DNA of 64,000 nt from Enoplolaimus lenunculus (GCA_030248215.1 JASANG010002977.1:29483-93482), one strand, 5' to 3'. Counted from the first letter of the stretch, positions 9,222 to 24,200 are shown. Notes: generated by a model from the letters alone, not told the origin. Numbers and translations: made by a program.

Positions 9222-12200
9222 GTATGTTTGCACGCGGAACGAAAAGAAAACTACATAATATTTTGAGCAAGAGAGCGATATACTGTTTTCGTTTGGCTGT
9301 TTTGTGCCTGGTGTAGACTTGCAATATATAAGATTGGAAAATGTATGTCGGAACTGAATTCTGGTAACAAGTACCGGACGTGTACATGAACTAGTTTTGT
9401 TCTCGTTAACGTTTGTTCTGTTCCGCGTGTATATCGTATATATATTTATTACGTACGTACATACATATGTATAAAAAACATACAGTTAACACTAATTTTG
9501 TGATGAAACTGCCTATTATATAATTAGAACCTTTTGGTTCTTGTTTCGATAACGAATTGGAAAGTGATTGTGATTTACAATGACCTTACAACAAAAATTG
9601 TAAAATATGTATAAGTTGAAACTCCTAGGTTGGGTGGCAAAGACAAAACAAATTAAGTTTGATTCAAATGTATATGTACCTATAGTGGTATGATTAATGT
9701 GCTATTTTGTTGTGGCTAACAGTTTTTCGCACGGAATGTGGAATCTAGTACTATCTAGATTTGTATATTGCAGAGTCAAATTTGGTGCACCGGTGTCAGA
9801 GGCGTTTGATCACAATGTTATCCCGGCAACGTTATTGGTACGTACATAGTTTTTAGTTATTTTTTGGGCATATGGCAATATGACTATTGCTTGTTGACGT
9901 ATGGCAATATGACTATTGCTTGTTGACGTAAAAGTCAGGTGGCAAGCAAGGCAAGCTAATTTGGTCATTTAGTTGCAACTCAATGTTTTCGCGCAGTGCA
10001 AGAATGAATACGTATATATGCATTTAATGTTATGACATTGTCATACAAGATACATTCAGATGTTGAATACGTGGTGTATACTAGACTAGTGTCAGGCGTC
10101 GACCGGATATTAATTTTACCGGATACCGGAGCCGGATAGTACAAACAGGATATAGGATATAAATTTGAGCACTGTTGGATGTATTTGAGTAGTGCAACAA
10201 TAAGGTATTTGTGGATAAGGATTGGAGTCTCGCTCTCGACAAGTCTCGGTATTTGGCTGGTCTCAGAAACGGTCACAGTTTTTTGAGTCTCGGTGGTTTG
10301 TAAATTGGAACCGAGGCCAGAAGTCGAGGATTCAGCAAATGTATGCTGTATTGTTGAAGTCGGTGATGCCTGATGAATAAAAATTTCCTGTGAATCTGTG
10401 AATATTTATAGTTACGCAATAATTATGAGCGCATATTTTGAAAAAATACAAAAACTATAAAAAATACGAAAAACTACGAAAATCCTATTAAAAAATTGAC
10501 TTTGAAAATTTTACTTTTTGTCGGTAATGACCTAAAACATGTAGAAATCTGGGTGAGATTCCATTTGGTCCAGCAGCTTTATAAGGCTTAAAAGAAGCAA
10601 GCGTCCAGTTAATTGAATCTTTTTTATCAGGTAATTAACAGTCATGTCAACTTCCCTAATATATCTTGATGATGTACCCCCGTATCGGGTTACGTGATTG
10701 ACAAAGCACACCTTCTGAAATGTGAATGTTTACTAAACCTTCTAAAATTTTGGCATTTGTGGTGGGTCTCTTTTTTGCTCAGTAAAGCTTTTCCCAGATT
10801 CTGATTTTGTTTTTCTAATCCTATCTTTATAATTTTTCTAAATCCTAAGATACTTCTGCAATAAGAAATAACTTTTATATTAGTTAGCAGCACGAAACGC
10901 TTTCATACATTTACTTCTATGATCGGCTAAGTGAGAATTTGCAGTGATTCCCTGAGTGAACAGGGGAGGTTGAATTCGTCTTCCATTTACACTTCTTTTG
11001 TTTGACTGAGTACCAATATCTGCTATCAAATTAAGAATTTTGTTAACTCTATGATCAGATAAACTTTCATTATCAGAGACATGACAATTCTTTACCACGT
11101 CCGTAGCAGGTAGATTTGTAATTGTCATATCTATAATCTCTGACCTGTAGCGATGGGACACTATTCTATGATATCTTGATGATAATCCAAGTACTTTTCT
11201 AGAGTTTAAATAAGCTCTTGAATTAAAACTATTGTTCCAGTTTGATCTGCTAGCAACTTGTTCAAGGCTGCGGTAGCTGATTTAGAATGTTGCAAATTTA
11301 TTTGAGCTACGTTAACGGTATCAATATAATTAACCTCGGCCATCATTTAAACTTCGATTAGTTATCAGAAATTCGCGACAATCGCGGATTTGCAGCCTAG
11401 ATATATAACTCAAAATAAGGCGTATCATTCACAAGATCTCACAGCTCCTGCTGTCTGGACTTCGGCGTAGCAAAGACAATTATGAAACTCTTGGCCTTAT
11501 TCCAGGATCGGGTGGGATACTATCCGTCAAAATCAAGCTTTCTATTTTGATTAATAACTCGGCTAAGCACCAACTGATCAGTATACTGCTTGTTTCTAAT
11601 ATTTGGGGCAACCATGAAGATTTGACAGTTGTCGAAATCACCTTTCGGTATAGCTTCAATTGTCGCTCCATCTATAATCGTAATTTTTGCGACCGCTTGT
11701 ATAGGCCAGTCACGCGATGCTTCATTAGCACACGTCACAAGCAAATGTTAACTGCAGATATCGGAGTCTTCGCGGTTCACTGATGCCTTCACGGATGGCA
11801 TCTACTTCAGACTCAGAGTAAAGTCCTGTCGTGATCATCCATACAAACAATAATCTGCTCAACGGCTTTTCTCGCTATGTCTTTATAGCTCTTTTTAAGC
11901 GGTTCCTTTTCCGACTCCGGTGTTTCACCAGTGACCTCTCTCGGTGTTTTAGCTGGACCCATGGTTTGCATGGCCGTTTCCTGAGATGACAGTGGCTCCA
12001 AGTGTTGACTCTGTGCCATCAAGGTAGATGGTGTAGCCATTCTATCAGTGAGTTTGATACAACCTTGCTACCTGAATTTGCTTCTTGATTTGGGTACCTG
12101 ATTTCTTTTTCCCTCACTAGAACGCCTCTCCTGTCTGCCCCCCGGTCAGCGGCTGGTGCGGTTTCATTGTTATTTGTCTTGAACTTTGCTGCAAGACTCG

Positions 12201-15200
12201 AAGCTTTGTCCCTGGCCAAAAGCAAGGCAGAACACAGGGCATTGGCTACAGAAGGTCCGGTGCGGCAGGCGCCCCCTTCTAAAATAGCTACGATGTCGGT
12301 TCCTGTGGCGCAAAGCACCCTCCCTATTTGCATTGGAGCCGGTGGAAGGTTCAGTGGCACACAGTGCATCCTTCCAATGCCTCCTCATAGTCTAAGCTTA
12401 AATTCTCCGCCGAGTCGCGGAGTTTTCAATGTCCTCATCAGACTCATCTTCGGCAGTAGTACCATTTCCCTCAACCAGGGTGCGACCGGATATCCTGTTC
12501 CGATGTAATACCGGCAAAAATTGATATCCGTATACGGTTCCTTTATGCGGTACGTATAAACTTACCGGATATTCACGGTTGTGGTGACGAATATCATAAA
12601 ACTTTTTTTACAAGTAATCGTCTTTAACATCTTGCTGCGATTAAATTTCTGGACAAGCCATGAAGTTCAAGTTTTAATACGTTTTCAGCTACTTTTACTT
12701 ATAACTTATGTAAGCGAGCGAGAGTTAAACGCATTTTTGCATTAAATTATTTAAGTTTACATCCCTAGCATATTTTCGACTTATATGCTGTTTATACTAC
12801 CAAAACAAAATAAAATCAATCTGATGTTGTTCCTAGTTGCCCGTCGTAACCATGTGATTTATTTGTGTTTAGATATTACTATTAAAGTTGAACAAGGAAG
12901 GAGTGTATAAACGGGACATATTTCGTGCACCCGGACATCAAGGTCAAGTGCGCAAACTGATTCATGTCATGCAACATGGTCGTCTAATAAATATCGCCAA
13001 TATTTCTGTCTACACTGCCGCATCAGTTATTAAGGCAAGTTACTTTGAAATACTGAGTGTTATGTTCATATGTTAAAGTGCGTACTAGATATACATATAA
13101 AACGTGCGTAGGGCAATTACTATTAACACAACATGGATGTGCGATTTAATCAGCAACGGCACAGGTAATAATCGGCTCTTTTGTGAGTATTGGCATCGGA
13201 ATCGACACTGCAAACAATTGTCAATTCTTTGCGGCTAGGTACAACCGGAATTCCGGTTTCGGCATTTTTTAATCTTCCGGTTCCGGTAAATTTTTACCTG
13301 AAATAAAAATTCTGGTGTTATTTTTTGGCCGTATTTTTAACAGGAAAATGAAAAGATTACATTTGTATAATCATAATGTATATATATTAATCTTGACAAC
13401 CAACGAAAATATGCCATCGAAGGTAAATTTCGCTTCCGTCGATGATGAAAATCTGAAATAAAGCTAATTATATACATACCTATCTTCAACTAAGGTTATT
13501 TCACAAATAATAAAACAAAATAAAAGTAAAATAAATTTTTCCATGAAATGTATTTTTCACTTTCTGGTTCCATTAATTTTTTCTAATTCTGGTTCCGGTA
13601 AGATGTGATTCAGGTTGCAACCTGCTTTGCAGATACTGTTTGCATTAAGTAGTGAGTTGGAATGTTTTAAAGTTGGTATCGACACCCGCAAAATATTTGG
13701 TGTCAGCACATGAACAGAACAGAACGTATGGTGTTGTTCTAACATGTTTAGCGTCAACTTTATGTTTTAGAAATTTCTAGCGAAACTTCCAGATGGAATT
13801 ATGGGCTCAGAGAACGAACAGCGTCTGTTCGAATCAGCAGAACTACCGGATCCGGCAAAACAACGCGAAGCTGTTTGCCGGTAAGTTTTAATCTCAACTA
13901 TCACAAAGATTAAGCAAAATTATGATTACGATGTTTTCTAGTGCCAAATACGTCTTGAACGGTGTACTGCATATCTCGTTGGCCAATCTGATCTTCAGGC
14001 CAATCAGTAGTTGACCCAGGCCAATTTGTTATTCTGAGCAAATAGCTGTTTGGGTTAAGCCAAATAGCAATAGGGCCTTGTAGCTGAGCAGTAGTGACGT
14101 AAAACCAACGCTGATTGACATTGTGTCTGACAAGATAATTAAATCCGATTGGTCTATATAATTTAAATAGCAGTTTAGCCTACGTGATTTAGTAAGTGCC
14201 TGAACAGCAGATTCGCCTGCGACATATATGTTTTGTTCAACCATGATCGGAGTCGGTTTGAAATACATTGAAGGATACGTAACTTTTACTTAAGCCGGCT
14301 GGACGGGCCCACTCCTTGTAGGACGTGTTTATTTTCATATATAGACTTGCATCCGGGTCCAGGTATTTAGGTTATTCAGGATGTTTTCGCCGAAAAATTC
14401 CGGGTCCGTTGTTACAAAAATACCCGGACAAAAACCCGGAATAACATTAGCTTAGTGATTACTGATTTTAACACATCGTGCTTACGTTCTGAATAATAAC
14501 TGTATCGTACCTAAAGTTAAAACAAGTTGTCAGATAGTGGCACAACCAACGCTAACTGTGTCAAACAAAACACTCGCTAGAAGCAATATAATTTTTGTAC
14601 TAAAGGGTTTTTGGGTTGAGGAATTTGAATAAATGGTTTACAAACATCCAAAACCGATAATTGAATAGTTAGCTAATAGCTAATTTGCATATTAGCTTAA
14701 TTGACAAGACAAAACTAGGACTTTTTATATTATTTCATTAATTATTAGTGTTTGCTGAAGGTTTTCGGGTGCGAGGAATCTGAATAAATTGTTTACAAAC
14801 CTCCAAAACTAATAATTGAATAGTTAGCTAATAGCTAATTTGCATATTAGCTTAATTGACAAGGCAAAATTAGGACTTTTTAAATTATTTCAATAATTAT
14901 TCGGGTTTACTGAAGGTTTTTTGGTACGAGGAATGTGAATAAATTGTTTACAAACGTGTAAAACCGATAATTGAGTAGTTAGCTAATAGATAATTTGCAT
15001 GTAAGCATAATTGATAAGCCTAAATTAGGCGCTTTTACAATGTTTCACAAATTATTACGGTTACAAGCAATCTGATTTCAGCAATGATGGGTTTTCAGGT
15101 GCGAGGAATCTGAATGAATTGTATATAAATTTTTAAAAGCGATTATCGAGTAGTTAGCTAATAGATGATTTACATATTTACTTAATTGACGAGTATTCCA

Positions 15201-18200
15201 ATAATTATTAGGGTGGTTGAAGGGTTTTTGAGTGCGAGGAATCTGAGGAAATTGCTTACAAACCTCCAAAAGCGATAAATGAATAGTTAGCTAATAACTA
15301 ATCTGCATATTACCTTAATTGCTTACGTGTGTTCTAGCTTCGCTCAATAAATGTAGTCCCACTACGACTGGTATAGTTGGGTTACGATTACGAATGTTTA
15401 ATTAATAGTTGTTGGAATGGTCGGGATGCAGAGATATTTGTGAATGACATTGGTCGCTTCGCATTGCTCACTACCCATTAAATTCCGAGCCCGGTTTTGC
15501 CCGGAATATGAATCCGACCCAGGTCCGGGTTTACATTGTTAAGAATTCCAGGACCGGGTTTGTATTCTTAAAAATTGCGGGTCCGCGACTAACGTTAAAC
15601 CTGTACTAGCCAAATTAGTGAAATTAGGAAAGTTACTATCACGGTACTAACCGATGTTTGGCTACATAAACAATCGGCATACGGCTACGGTATTATACGG
15701 TACCGATGATTTCCGTAGTAATATTTATGACTGCAATAGCATTGTTTCACGGTGAGTTTTATTCAAAATGATAAGTCAGTAGATCGACGAACTAACAAAC
15801 ACAGTTTATATACGTATACCAAACGCCTTAGTTGGAGCAAAATTAGAACAAATTATAACAAATAAATTAACGGTATTACATTTTGCTTATCATTAAATAT
15901 ATTGAAGTATCGGCTCCGGCATTGTTTGGTATCCGATGTAAACATAACCTATTTACTATGTATTTTGTCTGTGCTTTTTCACTAATCAATTTGTTTATGC
16001 ATATACTTTTGTATATGTAGTATGTTGTTGTATGTATATTTTAGTGTAATTTCGTCACTTCCAATTGCATCGCAACACTTTTTAATTTTGTTATTCGGAA
16101 CGTTCAAACTGATCTCAGAAAAGCAGTTTTCACGCCAAACGCGAATGGATGCAGAAGCCATTGGCGTATCGGTTGCACCATCGATATTCCATACGTGTGT
16201 CTTGGGTCAAAGGGTAAGTTTGTTAGTATGAATCTACGTAGGGTAGACCGTACACTCGTGTAGCTGTTGGAAAAATCAAGTGTTTTATGCTCCGGTTCCG
16301 GCATTAAATCCGGCATTTTTTCATCAGATGTTCCGCTATTCCTGGTGCTGACTATTTTGAGTTTCGAAAGTATGAAAACACGACGTTAACATCGCAAGAT
16401 TTTCGTGCGAAATGCGGAAAATTCTTTGAGATTATGTCATAAAAATGGCTAAATGACGCATTTTGAGGCAGGGATCAAAATTTTACATGATCACTGGAAA
16501 GCAATGTTATTCACTCTTTATCAGTGGGTTAGCGGTAGTTGAATCACGAGCGAAGTGACCGAAACACAGCACGCTTATTGTATCAATTTCAATACAAAAC
16601 CTTGGTTTGGAATGGTTCTGTTTAGTAAAGTATGTTAAACGCATCTGGGCAACCAACAGTAACAACAGCGGTCACAATACTAAAGACCTCATGAGCGGAG
16701 CGAGCTAAACTAGACAGTAGACAAACGTCATTTTTGTAAGTATATATCAAATCAAAGACAATTTATGGGTTGTTTCTGATATTGAGCCACTCGGTTGCTG
16801 AAATTTCGCGAAAGAACCGAGCTACAAGTCAGACATATTTCTGTATTAAATTATATGGCTACGTCTATTTGGGTGAACTAGGTACGATCATTTTAGTGTG
16901 TCTCATGGCATCTAAATATCGTTATTTTATAGCATATTTAATTGCAACTTCTATTAAACAACATTTAAATTTTTTCATTTTTTCCGCTCACTCGGAAAAA
17001 ATAGAAAAAACTCATATATATTCATTAGAATATGGCCCGTTTCATATTCTTGTTGAATGTTTACGTCATCGAGTTTTAGTAACATATATCTGTGTTGCAT
17101 TTCTAGGCCGGAATGGAGGACATTGTACGATTTCGTCTAGCGTCAAAAATCGTATCGTTTATCGTAAGCAACTTTGGCACTGCTGATCTAATGCCACGCG
17201 AATGCTACGAGTTTTACGCTCGGATTACAGGCCGAACGCTGCGTGCCGTCGACGATGGCTGGTTCAGCTTTTATTATCCGCCTGAATTTTGTCCAGCACC
17301 CCTGTCAGCATCGTCCGAATGCCTTCAAAGGCAGGGCAGCGGAGCCGGAAACGGAGATGGCCCTACGAGTAGCGACAACGGAGTTGGCAGATGTACGAGT
17401 GGTGGTGGGCAGGTAGTAGCTCAAACAAACTCAGGGGCGACCACATCGCGCGAGTACAACCAACACGGCTCGGGTGGTGGTAGTCAGCAATCTAGCGAGC
17501 AGTATTTGATTGGGGGCGGTACAGGGACGACTGAAGCTGATATTCAAGCCCCCAGAATAGCAGGTCCGATGTCGACAGGGACACAAGCAGTGGCTACCAT
17601 GCTGCAGACGACCGTGTTGCCTCCGGAACGAGTTCGTAAGTTGACGATACAGTTTGTTTTGATAAGTGAAAGGCTTGCGCCCATGGGTCGCGTCATTCTG
17701 AGTTAAAGGGATGACTTCAATCTGTTCGCACTGATTTTGTTAACAATTCCGCCAAATTACAACCGTGTTTGCTTGTTAGACCTTGTGCTATAAGGGCTAT
17801 TGCGACACTGGTAACAAAGCTATTGTGAAACGACATATTTACATAGTTGCATAGGTATATATTTTCAGTTAGAGTTTCGACCAAATTTAAAAACTACCGG
17901 AATCAGAACCGCGAAGTGAAAATAATATATACCGGGTTTTCTACCGGAGCCGGATAGTGAACAATACTTTTGTCGTGCGGTGCCGTCAGACATCGCCCGT
18001 CGCAATGTACGGCACCCTGATAGTGCATATACTGCTGAGCGCCTTCTAAAGGCGTTCACGTTTGTGTAAGTAAAATTTGAATTTTGCATTAAGGGCAAGG
18101 ACGTTATATGGCTATTTCAAGGAAACGAACCTTACGTAGGTTTGAACACGGGTTTCATAAACATTTGACACTGTGATGTTATAATAATGGTCTAATATAT

Positions 18201-21200
18201 TAAAAAACATTGCTCTGTACAAAAGTTTACTTCCCGAATCAGGCACTGAGTTTTGTTTTAATATATTATTTTTGATATTGTGATGTGTGTGGTGCGTGTT
18301 GTGTTGATGTTGTTGTGTAAGTTTTCTTGGTTTTTGGTTCTCTCCCATAATATTCATTATTTAACCTTTTGCGTTACCGGGGTAAATATATAATATGATT
18401 AATAGTGTGAAAATTTAAATTTCGTGATTTTTTGCCCATATACTAACGTTTGAAAATGGTTTGAACCAGATCGAATTTGCGCGTTTGAGCAAAAATTTCA
18501 ATTTTTCTATCGGTTTTGTGTATATTGCCTTTGTGTTGTTTCGAGACTAACACTGTTAGTGGTAAGTAAGTCGTTTCCATACTAGTGTTAACACAGTGCC
18601 ACTGATTACAAATAATATTTAATGCGTAACAATTTTGTTTTAATTACATTTTAAGTAGTTTTGGTTTAATTAATTGGTGTAATTAACTTTTTAAAATATT
18701 CCTCTTTATTTACTGTTAAACATGTTTTTATTTGGAATATAATTTTCACACCATACAAAAGCACCCCCTCATTTCTTTAGTTTATGGTGTGTCTAGATGT
18801 ATAAATGTTTCGGTTTTGTTTGTGTTAGTAGGTACATTCATACTTTCTTGCGTACCTACATGTATCAAATATTTAGCTTGTTTGCCGTGAGTGCTATCAG
18901 CTAATTGTGTACTGTTTGAAGCAACAAATTTGAGTTGTATCAGTTTGTACGTTGGTTTCGTTGTTGCTATTTCCCAGCTGTACATGCAGTGTTATAAGGC
19001 GTACACAATAATTTTGTCAACGGTGCCAAAAATCTCTTATAGACTGGGACTGTCATGAGTTTATTCTGAAAACGTGCTCATGACAGCCCTCATTCATCAG
19101 AGGCAGATGTTTTCGGTATTAAGGATTCAAGAATGGTCAGCCAAACGTACCTATGTAGACCATCCGACAGGAATTAAAATCAAATGTTGATGTGATTGAA
19201 ATATTGAAAATATTTGCCTTCTCATTCGCTTCGTTTGAGTTTTAAATTTCAGGGTTCGATGTAAATTCTCTGAAAATAAAAAGGATTTAAATTCATGTAG
19301 CTGTAGCTCGGTTTTAAATACGTTGATATATAAAAGGGCTTGGATTCTATACAAAGGCACGCCCACTTCCACTTGCACAGTCCATAATTAACCACCTCAA
19401 TGGCGATAAATATGTTCTCTGTCAAAAGTCTCATGACTCACAGAAAATTTCGAATTTCTTTAAAATCCTCAAAATTTTACCATACCATAACATTTTTGTC
19501 TTTTGGTCAGGCTTAGCAAGCCAATTTTGAAAATACTGATAAACCGGTACACCGATATGTCTTAGTGTGTTGTTTGTGTGTTAAATTGTACTGTTTGCGT
19601 TTGTGTTTGGGTGCGTATTTGCGGCGAGGGGTGGCCAAAATGAGTAGTTTTGTGAAAGCCCATGCGTATCGCGAGTTTCGAGGAAGGCGGTAGTACCTTG
19701 TTAGTTCTGAGCTATAATAGGAATCGTCTATTGACCATGGCTATCACGAGCTCGTTTTCAAGATGACCTACTCGTGATAGCCCTGGTCTATGGAAGATTT
19801 TGTGGCACCGTTGACAAAATTGTTGTGAACGGCGTAAATGTTTTTGTGATATTTCTAGGGCCAGCACTAGGGTTTCCTTAGACTGCTAGCGAGTGAGCGG
19901 ACAGGTAGGTTGCCCCCGAAACCCGGCTTTTATACTATCATCCGGTTCCGGTAATAAATTTGGGGTATTTTTTTCGCCGGATTTTTCCTTTTATTCTCGG
20001 TGTTGATAATTTTCAGTTTTGAAAATGAAACTTGAACTTCTTTAACAATTTTTCCAATAGAACGTGATCAGTAAATGCACGACGCTTGAAAAAATATAAA
20101 AAAATTCACAAATATTTCATCAATGTCGCGGTTTATTATCGGTTCAATTTTAAAGGTGTTTGGTCTCAAATGTTGAAAAAATTCTCAATATGGATGGTGG
20201 GCAATATAATTTAATGGTAACATCTCTTTACGCTATCCGGTGATAGTAAAAACACCCCCTGATTTTATTTTTGCTTTGCGGTTTTGTTTCGGCGTTTCGA
20301 CCGTAATTCCGGCGGTTGTGCCCTATTGGGGATAATTAAATTTTTTGTATTTTAAAATTAGTGTTTTTACGCTTTGCGATTTACTGGATAAAGCTGAGTA
20401 GTATCTACTACATACTAGACACAAAAATTTGTGGGGTTTCGTTTAAGTAGTAAGTATACTTCGACATATAATTCAGGCGCGACGTTAATACTCTAAATTA
20501 TACTTAAAAATTGAGGAAAGCTTAGACAAGTAGTTTTGTGTTTGCAGGGGTAGGCTGCAAACAAAGGGGGGGGGGTGGGGTGGCCAACTGGATAGAGCGT
20601 TCGGAGTGAAGAGACAAAGCTCGAATGTCGGTGGGGTCCCGTCCCGTACTAGAGAAAACTCCAGTGCTATTTTTGTTGTTTTGTTTGTGTGTGTGTGTGG
20701 TTACACAAGCTTTTTCTTTGGTTTATACTAGTTTAGAACATTATTTTTGAAAACACAGAATATTGTAGATGGTCACACGTGAAAGTAGCCAAAAACAACT
20801 CAAATAAAAGAAGCGACTGGCTGAATTTAAGTTTCAACGAAGGAAGCAATCCAGGCCTACACGCTCCGCGAACAAGGGTCAAAACCAAAATTATCTGTTA
20901 CATTGGGTTTAGCTTCTCGCTCGCTTCGCCTGCGAATTTTTTAACCGTCATTTTACTACACGGATAATCGTCCATCAGGAATTCGTAGACGTGCCACTGC
21001 GGTTCGCAAAGTGGAAAAAATTTGAACTACACAGTGATCGTGTTCAGCGGAATACTGTTCGCTTAAGCAGTAAACATTCAACCGAATAAATGTATTTCGA
21101 CGTCTGCGTAGTTATCTATGTTTTGCATAATTTTCTCTAAAATTTAATGCTGCTAAAGTGCTCAATTTGCCAAAGGTTTAAACACCGCTTAAAATGTATA

Positions 21201-24200
21201 TTCCCCATCTGTGTAGAGTTATTTGGCTTGGCTTATTATATACATATCGATTTACCTACACCACATTACATACTTACATGGTGTGCAGTGAAAAAATAAC
21301 ACTTCCACCAGCATCTAATTGAACATGAGTATAATATAAAAATGCACTAACCAATGTTCCCCCGTTCCCTTATCCCTGGTTGAATTATGGACGTTATTCC
21401 ACCCGACACAACACTCGTTGTATTGTAGCATTCTCGGCCCTGAGCATACCTTAGACTACTATTTGAATAGCCAAATATAAAGTGGCTAATTTAGTGTCTG
21501 AGTAAATAGTACATCCTAGAGAATATTAGGTATTGAAATATTTGAAATGATATCGAAGATGGCAGCGGAAGTTTGAAACTAAGCGCAATTGAATGCTATT
21601 AAAATAAAACTGTTTAGACTGTGTTGTTTATTTCCACTTGCAAAGCTCTGATGTTTTTGCGTGAAAAATATTATTTCTGATACTATTATGTTAGGTTAGA
21701 AGTTAGACAATGAAAAACACGCGAGTCCAACACGCTAAGCTGAATATCGGTTTGAGTGTTTGCACCCTGTTGTGTTTATATAACTGCATGACCATTGGCG
21801 TATTTTACGCGCATTTATGTTTGTAGCGTCGTAGTGTGGACGTAACGTAATGTTTTTGTTTTGAAGATTTCACATCTGAAGACTGGGCGGTTGGGTCGCA
21901 TGCCAAAAGTCACAACGAACAACAAACTATCAGAATCAGCTCACAACAACAACAACAACCGCAGCAGCAGCAACATCAACAACAGCAGCAGCGATTATCG
22001 CAACAAGATACAACATTTGATTTGATGCGTCAACTTGATATTGTGTTGCTTGAAAATTGTGGCAGTGCAACTGGTGACAGTGCAACAGGTTGTGCCGGTC
22101 ATGGTCCCGTTTCTACAGCCGGGGGACTAATTTCACCGGAGAGTCCGTTGGCTGGAGGACCTACGTCACGTAATAGTGGCGGATCTTCGAGTTTGACCGA
22201 AGCCAGCTTTGCGGCGGAGAAGGCGGCGTTACGTCGTGCAGCTGCTCTGCTTGATAGACGAATACAAGCACATTTAGCGGCGCTTGCAGCCGAAACGGTA
22301 CAAATGCAACAAGCAGGCTGGTGTGCGTTGGGCTTGGCTGAAGGGATGATCTCGTATCAGAATGGGGGAAGGATGGAAGTATCTAGCGGTGACGTAGAAG
22401 CTAGTTTTGCCGGTGGCGAATCCAGTGATCTGAATGGGCTTGTACGGTCTCGAAGTAGTCCGATATGCTACGACGTAAAGTGCCGAGGAACCTCACGTGC
22501 GTGTATGGGAACGCAACTGAAGGACACTAACGGAACCAATGGTGATAAGAAGCAAGAAAATTGGGGTAATTTTCAATTAATTGTTAATTATAAGCGAATC
22601 CGTTATTTTGACTCGGTACTGGTGTGTAAAGTTGTTAGATGAAATAAGTTAAATGTTGTAGAAGTTTTCAAAGGAAATTAAAGTACAATCCGTTAAAATT
22701 AACGTTTTGGCGTTGTGTAAAGCCTATCGTCGGGCTGAAATTTCGTAGTGTAAGTAGATATTCTTGAAAAAGGGTGCCGTCCGTCACCCGTATGGCGCCG
22801 TCCGTCACCGTGCATTATCGTACGCAAATTACTAAATCGTGTAGTGACGGACGGCGCTGTACGGGTGATGGACAGCTCCGCACGACAAGTATAGCGCCAC
22901 CCTTAGAGTTAACATTCAAGGACTTATTGCACTCCGTTTCTCTGATGTATTTTTAGATGCAGTCGAAAGAAGTAGGTTTCGTTCTGTGTACGGGGCAGGC
23001 GGTACTGGAAGCACTCACGTCTCTGGGGTAACGTATCGACGTCAAAAACGAATCTCACGCCGTGCCAAATTGCTTATATCAGGCACAGGCCGTCATTCTT
23101 TGGTTCCTGTTGTTAATCGGATGTCTACGAGTTGCAAAACGACGTCTCACATTGTCCCTGAACGCAGTACAACCGTCGCTATAGTAGCAGGTCCGGGTGC
23201 GAGCAATATGCAAAATAACAACTCTGGAGGATACAATGTGAGGAATGAAAAGCTTGAAACTGGTAGGGGTGTGAATTTTGAATCTTGTTTTGGGGGCAGT
23301 GGTTCTGGCTCGGGTTTCCAGCAACGGCCACCTTTAGCGACCACCGAGCTTAGCGGAACAGCACTGGACGAATGTGATAGAGCGCTGTTGATCGATTCAC
23401 CTCGGATCACTTTGTCTACAGACGCAGATTGTGCGCAAGAACCTGATGGGACCAGAGATACCCGAGATTTCTGGGGTAAATCTGCTGGGACGACCCTTAG
23501 TTATATTGAAGCTCAGGCTGCAAAGGCGAGTGTAATAAAAGATTGTTCGGCCGCAGACGGAACAGGTAGGTCGGAGGTAGAGGTTAAATGCGTCTCCCCT
23601 GATATTGAACGAAATTACAACGATACCACAGACGCGGCCAATGGACTGACCCCTAGGACTGGAATTGGATTTGGCGGTTGCAGCAATCCTGGTGCCGACG
23701 GTTGCAGAGCGATGTTGCTGCCACGCGAGTCAAGCTATAGCGTTTCGTCTGATAGTGACGATACTATATCGATTGATACATCTGAGTTGCATCGAGTTGT
23801 TGAGCCAGTTGAAGAAGCTGTTGTAATAGTTGCGTCGCCGAGGGATTTAGAAGAACCTGCAGGGCGTGGGGAAAAGAACCAGGGAGACCGACCGTGTGGA
23901 CCTTCAGATGGTGTCGTTAGTCGTCGCCCGCTATCGGCGTTGTTTATGCGGCCGTTGAGTTGCGAATTTTAAAACCGAGGGCAGTCCGTCACGACGGAAA
24001 CTTTGGTGCAGTAGTTAAAAGTTTTACTGTGGAGAGCTAATTTTGAGGTTTAGCGTGGTCGACTAAGCTTCCGGACTATAAAACATTGAAGAAATGGTTG
24101 GAGTTGAGAGTTTGAAATGTAGGGTTAATTTTGAAATTTCGGGTTGCAAGGACTTCGTTCTCGGATTGCCGGTGGACGGAATTATGGGACGTCCTGGTCA

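Noticed and set aside
13943-14012. Possible RhoGAP exon after TTTTCTAG (AKYVLNGVLHISLANL)
   Set aside because: The phase fits exon 4, but the sequence is not RhoGAP-like and hits a stop; exon 5 at 16045 continues the domain exactly (VISSLPIASQHF).
16770-17186. 138-codon plus-strand open frame
   Set aside because: It lies in intron 5 and overlaps exon 6 in another frame; no domain or splice support.
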